DNA of 64,000 nt, from assembly GCA_014075255.1 (NCBI GenBank), contig CP046178.1, positions 1,277,616 to 1,341,615 of the forward strand, given 5' to 3'. Origin of the DNA: Gammaproteobacteria bacterium (GTDB lineage Bacteria > Pseudomonadota > Gammaproteobacteria > UBA4575). The notes beneath the pieces were generated by a model. That model saw nothing but the letters and a program-made list of their open reading frames with translations, did not search any database and had not been told where the DNA came from. Shown one piece after another: positions 12,293 to 21,241 of this stretch (the first letter of the stretch is position 1; each line of letters opens with the position of its first letter). The translations under genes and the position numbers were made by a program.

Positions 12293-15200
12293 TTATGCAT
12301 TAATACTTGGTTTCTTGTATACGACACTTGTATTTAAAACCTCAGATACTTTACTTAAGCGCTGTAACAGTTTTTCATCTAATGAGATATTCCAGTGCTC
12401 AGGAAATTCCACTCCTGTCTCCACAGAATTATTTTCATATACAAGTCTAATTGGGCAGTTACCGTCTTTAAACGGTAAAAGTAACTGATGTAGTTCTTGC
12501 ACCCAAGACGGTGAACTGCTATTGGCTTTAATTTTAATATTCAACAGAGCACCAAACTGTTTTAAATAGTCATCAAAACTCCAGACATGGTCTGCGCGCA
12601 CCCGTACCCGACCTGTATATTCGTCCCAGCCTAAGCTGCCTTTTATAATTAAAATAGCGTCTTTAATTAATACATGATCAAACTTAGCATAATCTTTTGC
12701 AAACACTGCAATATCCATTCGCCCGGTATTGTCATCTAAACTTAAAAAAGCAATCCGCCCTTTTGGACTGTTTCGTAAGCGTATTTGATCCAATAGACCT
12801 GCAACTAATATAGTTTTTGATTCATCGCGAGCTTGCCAAGATTTTTGCGGGCCTAATTCATTCCCTGTTGCAAGCAGTTCTTTTATATTCTTACTGGTGA
12901 TTTTATCCAGCTCATTTCGATAACGAGTTATCGGATGTCCTGTTAAATACAAACCTAGCGTTTCACGCTCACCAAGCAGCTTTTTCTCTTCTTCCCATTC
13001 AGCCACTTCCTGAACCTTACTGCTCTTCATGCTCACCTCAGCATGACCGAACATGTCGTTTTGTCCCGCATCATCATCACGGTGCCGTTGTTCTGCAAAA
13101 CGTAAAGATTTATCAAGATGCTGAAATAAACTTGCACGCGTATAGCCAAAACAATCCATTGCGCCTGCACGAATTAAAGCTTCGATACAACGGCGATTTA
13201 CTTTTTGCGAACCAAGACGCAAACAAAAATCATCTAAATCTTGGTACTCACCATTTTCTAATCGCTCATTCACCATTTCTTCTACAGCTGCTTGACCGAC
13301 GCCTTTTAACGCACCCAATCCATATAAAACAATATTGTCTTCAGGAACCGTAAAGTTATAGTTTGAACTATTAATACTTGGCGAAAGCACTTTAATATTC
13401 ATGCCACGACATTCATCAATAAGAATAACAACCTTATCGGTGTTATCTAAATCAGATGACATCACCGAAGACATGAACTCAGCTGGAAAATGCGTTTTCA
13501 ACCAGGCGGTTTGATACGCCAACAATGCATATGCAACAGAGTGCGACTTATTAAAGCCGTAACCTGCAAACTTTTCCATCAAATCAAATATATGCGTGGC
13601 AAGCTTTAGGTCAACGCTACGCTTTACTGCACCACTTACAAAAATTTCGCGCTGCTTCTCCATCTCTTCAGGTTTCTTTTTACCCATAGCACGACGCAAC
13701 AAGTCCGCACCACCCAACGTATACCCCGCCAGGATTTGTGCAATTTGCATCACTTGCTCTTGATACAGAATCACACCGTAGGTTTCTTTAAGAATATGCT
13801 CAATATCAGGATGAAAATAATCGACACGTGCACCATGTTTACGCAATATAAAGTCGTCGACCATTCCAGATTGCAATGGACCAGGACGATAAAGTGCAAC
13901 AAGCGCAACAATTTCACCAAAGGAATCAGGTTGAAGACGTTTAATAATATCTTTAATACCGCTCGACTCTAACTGAAATACTGCAGTAGTTTGTTGACGT
14001 TTTAGGGTGTCATACGTTGCTACGTCATCTAGTGGTAAATCTTCAATTTCAACTAGCGGTTGCTTAAGTAGTTTTTGTTTTTCGTTTACCAACTGAACGG
14101 TATTGTCGATGATCGTTAACGTTCTTAAACCCAAGAAGTCGAACTTCACAAGACCCATCGCTTCAACGTCATCTTTATCTAATTGTGTAACAACATTGGT
14201 TCCACCTGGCTCACAATATAGAGGAGTAAATGCGGTTAACTCCGTAGGTGCAATCACAACACCTCCGGCATGCTTACCCGCATTGCGCGCCAAGCCTTCG
14301 AGTATCAGCGCCATATCAAACACACTGCGCACATCTTCCTCATTATCATATTGCTCTTTCAGCGTAGGCTCCGCTTTCAGCGCTTTATCTAAAGTCATAC
14401 CGACTTCAAAAGGAATCAGCTTGGCAATTCGGTCAACAAACCCATATGGATGGCCGAGCACACGGCCCACATCTCGCACTACCGCACGTGCAGCCATCGT
14501 GCCGTAGGTAATAATTTGACTGACTCGAGTTCGCCCGTACCGCTCAGCAACATAATCAATAACGCGATCTCGATTATCCATACAAAAATCGATATCAAAG
14601 TCAGGCATTGATACACGTTCTGGATTTAGAAAACGCTCAAATAGCAAATCATATTTAAGTGGGTCTACATCTGTAATACCTAGAACATAAGCAACCAATG
14701 AACCAGCACCCGAGCCGCGCCCTGGGCCTACTGGCACGGCATTCGCTTTAGCCCAACTTGTAAAATCTGCAACGATGAGAAAATATCCGGCATAGCCCAT
14801 TGTATTAATTACATCTAATTCAATGTCCAAACGATCTTGATAGTCTTGCACAACATCAGAATCATCAATCTGCAGTTTTAGCAGCCGCTTCTGCAAGCCT
14901 TTCTCAGATTGCTCACGCATAAATTCAGGTGCCGTATGCGTCTCTGGAATTGGGAACTCTGGCAATACATTCTCGCCAAATGACAAAGTAACATTACAAC
15001 GCTTGGCTATTTCCACCGTATTAGTGATAGCTTCAGGAATGTCCTTGAACAATTCCACCATCTCTTCACTACTGCGAAGATATTGCTGTGATGAATATAA
15101 TTGTGGGCGACGCGGATCGTTTATAACTCTACTCGAGTTAATGCAAACACGTACTTCATGCGCATCAAACTCGCTTTGCTCTAAAAACCGCACATCATTA

Positions 15201-15790
15201 GTAGCCACCACAGGTAAAGCATATTTAGCTGCAAGCTTAATAGCTTGTTGATTATAAAGATCATCTTCATCTCTACCTGTACGCTGTATTTCTATATAAT
15301 AATTATCTTTAAAATGTTTGCCCCAGAATGAAACATATTCAACGGCTAATTTTTTATTCCCAGCCAAAATTGCACGTCCAACATCACCATCACGCGCACC
15401 GGAAATTACAATTAAGTTTTTACCTGCTCCGACCAACCAATCTCGCTCAAGTGTCGGACCACTTCCTCTTTGACCCTCTATATACGCTCGAGTTATAAGT
15501 TTTGTGAGTTCTTGATAGCCTTCATTGTTTTTGCATAAAAACACAACACGTGAATTGGGTTCTTTTGCAGAAAGCCCAGATAACTGTGCCTCAACGCCAA
15601 TAATGGGTTTAATGCCATTTTTTAGCGCCTTCTGATAGAACTTTACTAATGCGAATAAATTATTAAAGTCGGTTAACGCAACTGATGACATACCTGAGCT
15701 ACTAAGCTGCTCCATTAGCTTAGGTACGCGAACAATACTATCTACAAGCGAATACTCGGTGTGTAAATGCAAATGTACAAATTGTGACAT
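12293..15790 (-). CDS. dnaE: DNA polymerase III subunit alpha
   Basis: The replicative polymerase, 1165 residues (E. coli 1160). N-terminal PHP domain begins FVHLHLHTEYSLVDS. The catalytic palm carries the acidic block MPDFDIDFCMDNRD near residue 400, after GPGRGSGAGSLVAY. The fingers and tandem HhH region include GYGFNKSHSVAYALLAYQTAWLK. An OB-fold appears near residues 990-1070 (VAGLLDQIRLRNSPKGRIAFLSL). All parts are intact. It lies 18 bp downstream of rnhB, consistent with the rnhB-dnaE-accA-tilS operon. Confidence 0.98.
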   Translation of the reverse strand: MSQFVHLHLHTEYSLVDSIVRVPKLMEQLSSSGMSSVALTDFNNLFALVKFYQKALKNGIKPIIGVEAQLSGLSAKEPNSRVVFLCKNNEGYQELTKLITRAYIEGQRGSGPTLERDWLVGAGKNLIVISGARDGDVGRAILAGNKKLAVEYVSFWGKHFKDNYYIEIQRTGRDEDDLYNQQAIKLAAKYALPVVATNDVRFLEQSEFDAHEVRVCINSSRVINDPRRPQLYSSQQYLRSSEEMVELFKDIPEAITNTVEIAKRCNVTLSFGENVLPEFPIPETHTAPEFMREQSEKGLQKRLLKLQIDDSDVVQDYQDRLDIELDVINTMGYAGYFLIVADFTSWAKANAVPVGPGRGSGAGSLVAYVLGITDVDPLKYDLLFERFLNPERVSMPDFDIDFCMDNRDRVIDYVAERYGRTRVSQIITYGTMAARAVVRDVGRVLGHPYGFVDRIAKLIPFEVGMTLDKALKAEPTLKEQYDNEEDVRSVFDMALILEGLARNAGKHAGGVVIAPTELTAFTPLYCEPGGTNVVTQLDKDDVEAMGLVKFDFLGLRTLTIIDNTVQLVNEKQKLLKQPLVEIEDLPLDDVATYDTLKRQQTTAVFQLESSGIKDIIKRLQPDSFGEIVALVALYRPGPLQSGMVDDFILRKHGARVDYFHPDIEHILKETYGVILYQEQVMQIAQILAGYTLGGADLLRRAMGKKKPEEMEKQREIFVSGAVKRSVDLKLATHIFDLMEKFAGYGFNKSHSVAYALLAYQTAWLKTHFPAEFMSSVMSSDLDNTDKVVILIDECRGMNIKVLSPSINSSNYNFTVPEDNIVLYGLGALKGVGQAAVEEMVNERLENGEYQDLDDFCLRLGSQKVNRRCIEALIRAGAMDCFGYTRASLFQHLDKSLRFAEQRHRDDDAGQNDMFGHAEVSMKSSKVQEVAEWEEEKKLLGERETLGLYLTGHPITRYRNELDKITSKNIKELLATGNELGPQKSWQARDESKTILVAGLLDQIRLRNSPKGRIAFLSLDDNTGRMDIAVFAKDYAKFDHVLIKDAILIIKGSLGWDEYTGRVRVRADHVWSFDDYLKQFGALLNIKIKANSSSPSWVQELHQLLLPFKDGNCPIRLVYENNSVETGVEFPEHWNISLDEKLLQRLSKVSEVLNTSVVYKKPSINA

Positions 15791-15808
15791 GGTAATTACT
15801 AAATAGCT

Positions 15809-16408
15809 TTATATTGCATTCAATGCAGCTATTGCATCTCTTACAGGTTTGTAACTTTTACGATGCAATTTACATGGACCATGCTCTTGCAACGCAGCAA
15901 TATGCATTGCTGTAGGATAACCCTTATGTTGATCAAAACCGTATTGCGGCAAAGTTCTGTGATGCTCTTCCATTTCTGTATCACGAGTAACTTTTGCTAA
16001 AATGGATGCAGCACTTATTTCTGCAATGAGCTGGTCACCTTTGACTATTGCAGTGCACGGAACTTGCAACGCCGGACAATGCAAACCGTCAACATATACA
16101 TGAACTGCCTCCTCTAGCATTGCGACATATGCGCGTTGCATTGCTAGAAGCGTTGCCTGATGAATATTAATCTCATCAATTTCGTCAGCAGTAGCATAGC
16201 CAATACCCCAAGCGTAGGCTGTAGCTATAATTTCATTATATAAATGTTCACGCTTCTTTGCGGAAAGTTTTTTTGAGTCGGCAAGACCTTCAATGTGAAA
16301 ATCAGGATCTAAAATCACACTTCCCGCAACAACGGGACCAGCAAGCGGTCCACGACCCGCTTCATCTATACCCGCAACAAGACCTGATTCTGCTTTAATA
16401 ATAGGCAT
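15809..16408 (-). CDS. rnhB: Ribonuclease HII
   Basis: Removes ribonucleotides from RNA/DNA hybrids and single misincorporated ribonucleotides. 199 residues. The acidic active site starts with [17 protein letters not shown] (D15, E16), followed by [14 protein letters not shown] and the [10 protein letters not shown] block. In most gammaproteobacteria lpxB lies immediately upstream in the same direction. Here the upstream side is a divergent promoter region and lpxB is inverted, so rnhB heads its own minus-strand operon. Confidence 0.97.
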   Translation of the reverse strand: MPIIKAESGLVAGIDEAGRGPLAGPVVAGSVILDPDFHIEGLADSKKLSAKKREHLYNEIIATAYAWGIGYATADEIDEINIHQATLLAMQRAYVAMLEEAVHVYVDGLHCPALQVPCTAIVKGDQLIAEISAASILAKVTRDTEMEEHHRTLPQYGFDQHKGYPTAMHIAALQEHGPCKLHRKSYKPVRDAIAALNAI

Positions 16409-16543
16409 TAAATATTGCTTTCTTTAGTAAAAATATAAATGTGTTAGCGGCTAAATATTGACCGATTCGTTATGACGAACGTTATGCCTAGATACATAAA
16501 CTTCGTATACTGCGCGCTTACTTAAAAGGATACCTAAAAACCA
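16409..16543 (+). promoter_or_regulatory. Divergent promoter region rnhB/gnnA with repeats
   Basis: 135 bp between divergent genes. On the plus strand TTGACC (16458-16463) and GTTATG (16481-16486) are spaced 17 bp, a plausible sigma-70 promoter for gnnA. Between them lies an inverted repeat TTCGT-tatg-ACGAA (16466-16479), and CGTTATG occurs twice (16468-16474 and 16480-16486). The layout looks like an operator overlapping a promoter. No regulator is identified, and the -10 is weak. Confidence 0.4.
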
Positions 16544-17476
16544 GTGTCAGAGATACGAACTGCCGTCATAGGTGTTGGATATTTAGGCAAATTTCATGCA
16601 CAAAAATATTCAGAATTAAAAAACAGCAAGTTACTCGCTGTTGTTGATAAAGAGTTTGAAAGTGCTCAAGAAGTAGCCACTTCCGTGGGCTGTGATGCTT
16701 GCACGGATTATCACGATCTACTAGGAAAAGTGGATGCAGTAAGCATTGTTGTTCCCACCGACCTTCATCATCAAATTGCTGCAGACTTTCTCCGACATAA
16801 GGCTCATGTTTTAGTCGAAAAACCGATTACTACGAGTATTGAACAAGCCGATCAACTGGTTGAACTAGCGAAATCAAATGACTGTGTATTACAGGTAGGT
16901 CATCTGGAGCGATTCAATCCGGCAATTATTGCTATTGAAAAAGAGATTTCACAAATCAGTTTTGTCGAATCTCATCGCCTAGCACCTTACAACCCGCGTG
17001 GCACAGAAGTAAGTGTGGTACTCGATTTGATGATTCACGATATTGATATCATTTTAGATATCGTAGACTCTGAAGTTGATAAAATTGATGCTAGTGGCAC
17101 ACCCGTGTTATCAAATGATATTGATATAGCCAATGCACGCATTGTTTTTAAAAATGGTTGCGTTGCAAATGTTACTGCAAGCCGTGTGAGTAATAAAACT
17201 GATAGGAAAATGCGTATCTTTCAAAATGATGCATACCTTTCTGTCGATTTCCAAAATCGAGAATTAGCTACTTATCGAAAAGGTGATGGCGAAATGTACC
17301 CAGGTATACCGAATATTGACATTCAAAAAAATACTTTTGATAAAGCCGATGCATTAAAATCAGAAATAGAGCACTTTCTATATTGTATTGAAACTAATTC
17401 CATTCCTAAAGTGACAGGACAAGACGCAAGACGGGCTTTGCAAACTGCAATTCAAATAAGTGAACTTTTGGCATAA
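16544..17476 (+). CDS. gnnA: UDP-GlcNAc 3-dehydrogenase, GnnA-like (Gfo/Idh/MocA family)
   Basis: An NAD(P)-dependent sugar oxidoreductase of 310 residues. The Rossmann motif is AVIGVGYLGKFHAQKY (7-22) and the family EKP motif is at 92-94. HxxD-type residues occur in LMIHDIDIILD. Start is GTG with an AAAAGGA Shine-Dalgarno at long spacing (13 nt). With GnnB it is proposed to oxidise C3 of UDP-GlcNAc so that an amino group can be installed. The identification rests on family plus context: directly followed by a DegT aminotransferase and lpxB, the neighbourhood in which GnnA/GnnB of Acidithiobacillus ferrooxidans were defined. Other sugar dehydrogenases of the family cannot be excluded from sequence alone. 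Confidence 0.78.
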   Translation: MSEIRTAVIGVGYLGKFHAQKYSELKNSKLLAVVDKEFESAQEVATSVGCDACTDYHDLLGKVDAVSIVVPTDLHHQIAADFLRHKAHVLVEKPITTSIEQADQLVELAKSNDCVLQVGHLERFNPAIIAIEKEISQISFVESHRLAPYNPRGTEVSVVLDLMIHDIDIILDIVDSEVDKIDASGTPVLSNDIDIANARIVFKNGCVANVTASRVSNKTDRKMRIFQNDAYLSVDFQNRELATYRKGDGEMYPGIPNIDIQKNTFDKADALKSEIEHFLYCIETNSIPKVTGQDARRALQTAIQISELLA

Positions 17477-17536
17477 CTGCACTTTAATTTACTATACTCA
17501 CTCTACTTTCAACTAAAATTTACCTAACAAATCCAT

Positions 17537-18625
17537 ATGATCCCTATGCTTGACCTAAAGTTGCAATATGCAACGCTGAAGAATGAAATAGATGCCGCCG
17601 TGGCGGATGTGCTGCAAAACACACATTTTATTATGGGCCCAAATGTTCAACAGTTTGAGTCAGAAGCAGCACAATACTTAGGCGTTAAACATGCAATTTC
17701 ATGCAATTCAGGAACCGATGCTCTGCACTTGGCGCTTCGTGCATGCGGGATCGGAGAAAATGATGAAGTCATCACTACACCATTTAGCTTTGCTGCCACC
17801 GCTGAAGCAATTTGTTATGTCGGTGCAACTCCCGTGTTTGTTGACATTGAATCAGATACTTACAACATTTCCACAAAAGCGATCGAATCCGCAATAAGTA
17901 GCAACACCAAAGCTATTTTGCCCGTACATATATTTGGCCAAGTGGCTAACATGCAAGAAATAACCAAACTTGCAAAAGATAACAATCTAAAAATTATTGA
18001 AGATTGCGCCCAGTCATTTGGTGCTCATATCAATAACCAACAAACCGGTAGTTTTGGAGACGCAGGTTGTTTTAGTTTCTTCCCTAGTAAAAATTTAGGC
18101 TGCTATGGGGATGGAGGTCTTTTTACTACTAATTCAGATGATATTGCAGAGCAATTTACACTGTTAAAAAGTCATGGCAGCAAAGTTAGGAATCAACATG
18201 AGATGGTTGGCTGGAATAGCCGACTTGATGAGTTGCAGGCAGCCATATTACGAATCAAGTTAAAAAACATCGATGAGTTCAATAAAAATCGGATGACTGT
18301 AGCCAAGAAATACAACGAGTTACTATCATCAACCTCTATTAGCACCCCATCATTTGAAGAAAACATGTCACATGTATTTCATCAGTACACTCTATTAAGC
18401 GAAAAACGTGATGCTATTTCAGAACAACTCAATAAAGAAAGTATTGGTCATGCGATTTATTATCCCATACCGCTCTCAGAACAACCCGCTTTTAGCTCAA
18501 TCTCACACACAAAAAGTCTTAACATCACACAAGAAATTTGTAACAAATGCATATCGCTCCCCATGTACCCCGAGATGTCCGACGAACAAATAGAAAAAGT
18601 AGTAGACACAGTTAAACGTGCCTAA
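17537..18625 (+). CDS. gnnB: UDP-3-keto-GlcNAc transaminase, GnnB-like (DegT/DnrJ/EryC1/StrS)
   Basis: A 362-residue PLP aminotransferase. The N-terminal MIPMLDLKLQY, the SGTDALHLALRACGIG block and the PLP lysine K185 in FFPSKNLGCYGDGG are diagnostic of the DegT sugar-aminotransferase family. Predicted to transaminate the 3-keto product of GnnA to UDP-2-acetamido-3-amino-2,3-dideoxyglucose (UDP-GlcNAc3N), a substrate for LpxA that yields an amide rather than an ester at position 3 of lipid A. The last 8 bp overlap the GTG of lpxB, so coupling to lipid A synthesis is physical as well as inferred. Confidence 0.8.
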   Translation: MIPMLDLKLQYATLKNEIDAAVADVLQNTHFIMGPNVQQFESEAAQYLGVKHAISCNSGTDALHLALRACGIGENDEVITTPFSFAATAEAICYVGATPVFVDIESDTYNISTKAIESAISSNTKAILPVHIFGQVANMQEITKLAKDNNLKIIEDCAQSFGAHINNQQTGSFGDAGCFSFFPSKNLGCYGDGGLFTTNSDDIAEQFTLLKSHGSKVRNQHEMVGWNSRLDELQAAILRIKLKNIDEFNKNRMTVAKKYNELLSSTSISTPSFEENMSHVFHQYTLLSEKRDAISEQLNKESIGHAIYYPIPLSEQPAFSSISHTKSLNITQEICNKCISLPMYPEMSDEQIEKVVDTVKRA

Positions 18626-19778
18626 ACAAGCTGCACATAACAATACCTCCTCTCTAATGATCGTAACGGGGGAAGCTTCTGGTGACCTGCATGGTGCACA
18701 TGTCGTTCGCGAAATAAAAAAAATATTTCCTACTATTGAGTGCTATGGAATTGGCGGCACACAAATGCAACAAGTCGGGGTTGATATACACACCAACGTC
18801 TCTGAACTTTCTGTAGTGGGTCTAGCTGAAGTGCTTAAACATTATCCACGACTACGCAAAATTCTGAATAAAACTAAATACTCATTAAAGCAAAAAAAAC
18901 CTGATTTATTAATCTTAATTGATTCCCCAGACTTTAATCTACCTTTAGCGAAAACTGCAAAGCAATGCGGTATCAAAGTGTTGTATTACATCAGCCCGCA
19001 GATATGGGCATGGCGTAAAAATAGGATTAAATTGATTCAGAAATATGTAGATATGATGGCGGTGGTATTTCCTTTTGAAGAGAAATTTTATCTTGATGCT
19101 AATGTACCGGTTGAATATGTTGGGCATCCGCTCACCAAAGAAGCTAAAGCTACGGTTGAAAAGAATCGACTCATCAATTCCAATGAGTTAGATCCTAATA
19201 AGAAATTAATTGGCCTCTTCCCCGGCAGCCGTTTAAGTGAAATAGAAAATAATTACCCTGTTTTATTAGACTCTGCCAAAACATTACTTAAGCAAAGAGA
19301 AGATGTTCAATTTATCACCCCTGTCGCCTCAACTTTATCGAATGATCTAATACAGAAGTATATTTCTGAAGCTGGTATAGAGGTAAATACTACATCTAAT
19401 AATATCTATAATGTAATTAACGCTTGTGACGCAATTGCTGCTGCATCAGGTACTGTCACCTTGCAAATTACTCTCATGCAAGTACCAATGCTGATCATTT
19501 ACAAAATATCCCCTATCACATATCAAATCTTCAAAAGAATAGTTAAATTCTCTTATGCTGGTATTGCGAATGTGATCGCAGGGAAAGAAATATCTCGCGA
19601 ATTCATTCAAGCAGATGCTACAGCTAAAAATGTTTCAACCGAATTAAACAAATTATTATCTGATGAAAGATATATTGCGGAAATGATAAACAATATGCAG
19701 AAAATTAAAAATGAACTTGGAAACAAAGATGGATCTGCAAATACAGCCCGTCTTGCTGCAGATTTAATTAATACTTAA
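18618..19778 (+). CDS. lpxB: Lipid-A-disaccharide synthase
   Basis: Joins UDP-diacylglucosamine and lipid X (here probably their 2,3-diamino analogues) to the tetra-acyl disaccharide. 386 residues, GT19 family. Seen: MIVTGEASGDLHGAHVV, YGIGGTQM, SPQIWAWRKNRI, GLFPGSRLSEI and AASGTVTLQ. The GTG at 18618 overlaps gnnB; an internal ATG at 18657 (MIVTGEA) would also give a family-length protein. It converges on lpxA with a 1-bp gap, whereas lpxA-lpxB are normally codirectional. Confidence 0.96.
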   Translation: MPKQAAHNNTSSLMIVTGEASGDLHGAHVVREIKKIFPTIECYGIGGTQMQQVGVDIHTNVSELSVVGLAEVLKHYPRLRKILNKTKYSLKQKKPDLLILIDSPDFNLPLAKTAKQCGIKVLYYISPQIWAWRKNRIKLIQKYVDMMAVVFPFEEKFYLDANVPVEYVGHPLTKEAKATVEKNRLINSNELDPNKKLIGLFPGSRLSEIENNYPVLLDSAKTLLKQREDVQFITPVASTLSNDLIQKYISEAGIEVNTTSNNIYNVINACDAIAAASGTVTLQITLMQVPMLIIYKISPITYQIFKRIVKFSYAGIANVIAGKEISREFIQADATAKNVSTELNKLLSDERYIAEMINNMQKIKNELGNKDGSANTARLAADLINT

Positions 19779-19779
19779 A

Positions 19780-20586
19780 TTATTGAGTAATTCCACGCTT
19801 GCTTGAATTTACAAAATCCATAAAATGCTTCACTTCTGGAAATTGATCAGCAAGTATTTTAACTTCAGCTAGATTCTCACTTTTCGAATGCTTGCTTCGC
19901 ACTAACAACTTATAAGATTTATGCAATGCCTTTATACACTCTTCTGAAAATCCTCTACGCCTCAAGCCCTCTTTATTTAGGCCATGCGTACTCGCGTAAT
20001 TTCCAGAAGCCATCACATAGGGTGGCAAATCACGGTTTAATGCTGTGCCCATCGCACAAAATGAATGTGCTCCAATACGGCAAAACTGGTGCACCAATGT
20101 AAAACCACCAAGGATGGCAAAATCTTCAACGGCCACATGGCCCGCCAAGGTAGTCCCATTCGCAAATGTTATATCATTTTCGACGTTGCAATCATGAGCA
20201 ATATGCACATAAGCCATAATCCAGTTTCGATCACCAATTTTTGTAAATCCTTGATCTTCTTCAGTACCGCGATTAATGGTCACATATTCACGAATAGTAT
20301 TATCATTACCAATGATTAATTCGCTATTTTCACCGTGATATTTTTTATCTTGCGGTATTTCGCCAATGGATGAAAACTGAAAGATGCGATTACCTGTGCC
20401 GATTGTTGTTGGCCCCTTGAGCACTACATGCGGACCTAAAGTGGTATTTTTCCCAATTTTTACGCCTGGACCAACAATAGAATAAGCACCGATAGACACA
20501 TCAGTGTCCAACTCAGCACTGGAATCGATCATTGCAGTAGGATGTATGCCTTCTGATTTTTTAATCTTCACGGAAGACTTCTGCAT
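19780..20586 (-). CDS. lpxA: UDP-N-acetylglucosamine (or GlcNAc3N) acyltransferase
   Basis: First acylation of lipid A synthesis, in a trimeric left-handed beta-helix built from hexapeptide repeats. 268 residues. The catalytic His lies in VHIAHDC, with GHV and VHQF further on, matching E. coli H125, H144 and H160. At the position of E. coli Gly173, the acyl-chain ruler, this protein has Met (HSFCAMGTAL), as in Pseudomonas aeruginosa LpxA, which selects shorter chains (C10). With gnnA/gnnB nearby, the acceptor may be UDP-GlcNAc3N and the product an amide. It follows fabZ by 8 bp. Confidence 0.96.
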   Translation of the reverse strand: MQKSSVKIKKSEGIHPTAMIDSSAELDTDVSIGAYSIVGPGVKIGKNTTLGPHVVLKGPTTIGTGNRIFQFSSIGEIPQDKKYHGENSELIIGNDNTIREYVTINRGTEEDQGFTKIGDRNWIMAYVHIAHDCNVENDITFANGTTLAGHVAVEDFAILGGFTLVHQFCRIGAHSFCAMGTALNRDLPPYVMASGNYASTHGLNKEGLRRRGFSEECIKALHKSYKLLVRSKHSKSENLAEVKILADQFPEVKHFMDFVNSSKRGITQ

Positions 20587-20594
20587 ACTTTAGC

Positions 20595-21056
20595 TTAATT
20601 TTTCTCAACTTCCTTAAACACACACATTAACTCAGCACTTGCTGCTACTTCATCTTCTACTGAAGCGACAGCTTCAAATATCCCAAAGCCTCGTTTTTGC
20701 CTTTTTAATCTCACATCCAATGTAAGTTGGTCACCCGGGCTCACTTGACGCTTAAATCGAGCTTTATCTATACCAACAAACAAATACAAACTTTCATCAT
20801 CTGGACGCCACTCCGGATTACTCAAAGCCAGTAACCCAGAAGCTTGGGCTAGCGCTTCCAGAATTAACACTCCAGGCATAACCGGAGCACCAGGAAAATG
20901 GCCTTGAAAAAATGGCTCATTAAAGCTTACATTTTTAATCGCTAATACAGATTTTCCTACCTCACACTTAATCACTCGATCCACCAGTAAAAACGGATAA
21001 CGGTGAGGCAGATATTTTAAAATATCATGGATACTCATCTCGATTAAATTAGACAT
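20595..21056 (-). CDS. fabZ: 3-hydroxyacyl-ACP dehydratase FabZ
   Basis: Hot-dog-fold dehydratase of fatty acid elongation that competes with LpxA for 3-hydroxyacyl-ACP, hence the usual linkage. 153 residues. [13 protein letters not shown] contains the catalytic His and [19 protein letters not shown] the catalytic Glu. In gammaproteobacteria lpxD normally lies directly upstream; here 185 bp of non-coding AT-rich DNA (21057-21241) separate it from skp, which may hold a separate fabZ promoter. Confidence 0.97.
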   Translation of the reverse strand: MSNLIEMSIHDILKYLPHRYPFLLVDRVIKCEVGKSVLAIKNVSFNEPFFQGHFPGAPVMPGVLILEALAQASGLLALSNPEWRPDDESLYLFVGIDKARFKRQVSPGDQLTLDVRLKRQKRGFGIFEAVASVEDEVAASAELMCVFKEVEKN

Positions 21057-21241
21057 GTCACGTACTTAATAAATTATCTTATAGAATTGTAATAGCTTAC
21101 CAACCAAAAATAGCTAGAATCACATTTTAATATAGCAAGAAAAATCTTTAATAAATAATAGAAGCGCACTCAAATATCAGAATGCAAACCCAATAAATTA
21201 ATACAATCTGATCAATATCGTAACTTTTATACTCAAAATTA

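Noticed and set aside
14103-14507. 134-codon plus-strand frame
   Set aside because: It is antisense to the dnaE catalytic region and has shadow composition.
16544-18625. O-antigen (rather than lipid A) role for the oxidoreductase/aminotransferase pair
   Set aside because: Possible by family, but the overlap with lpxB and the absence of any glycosyltransferase nearby favour GnnA/GnnB.
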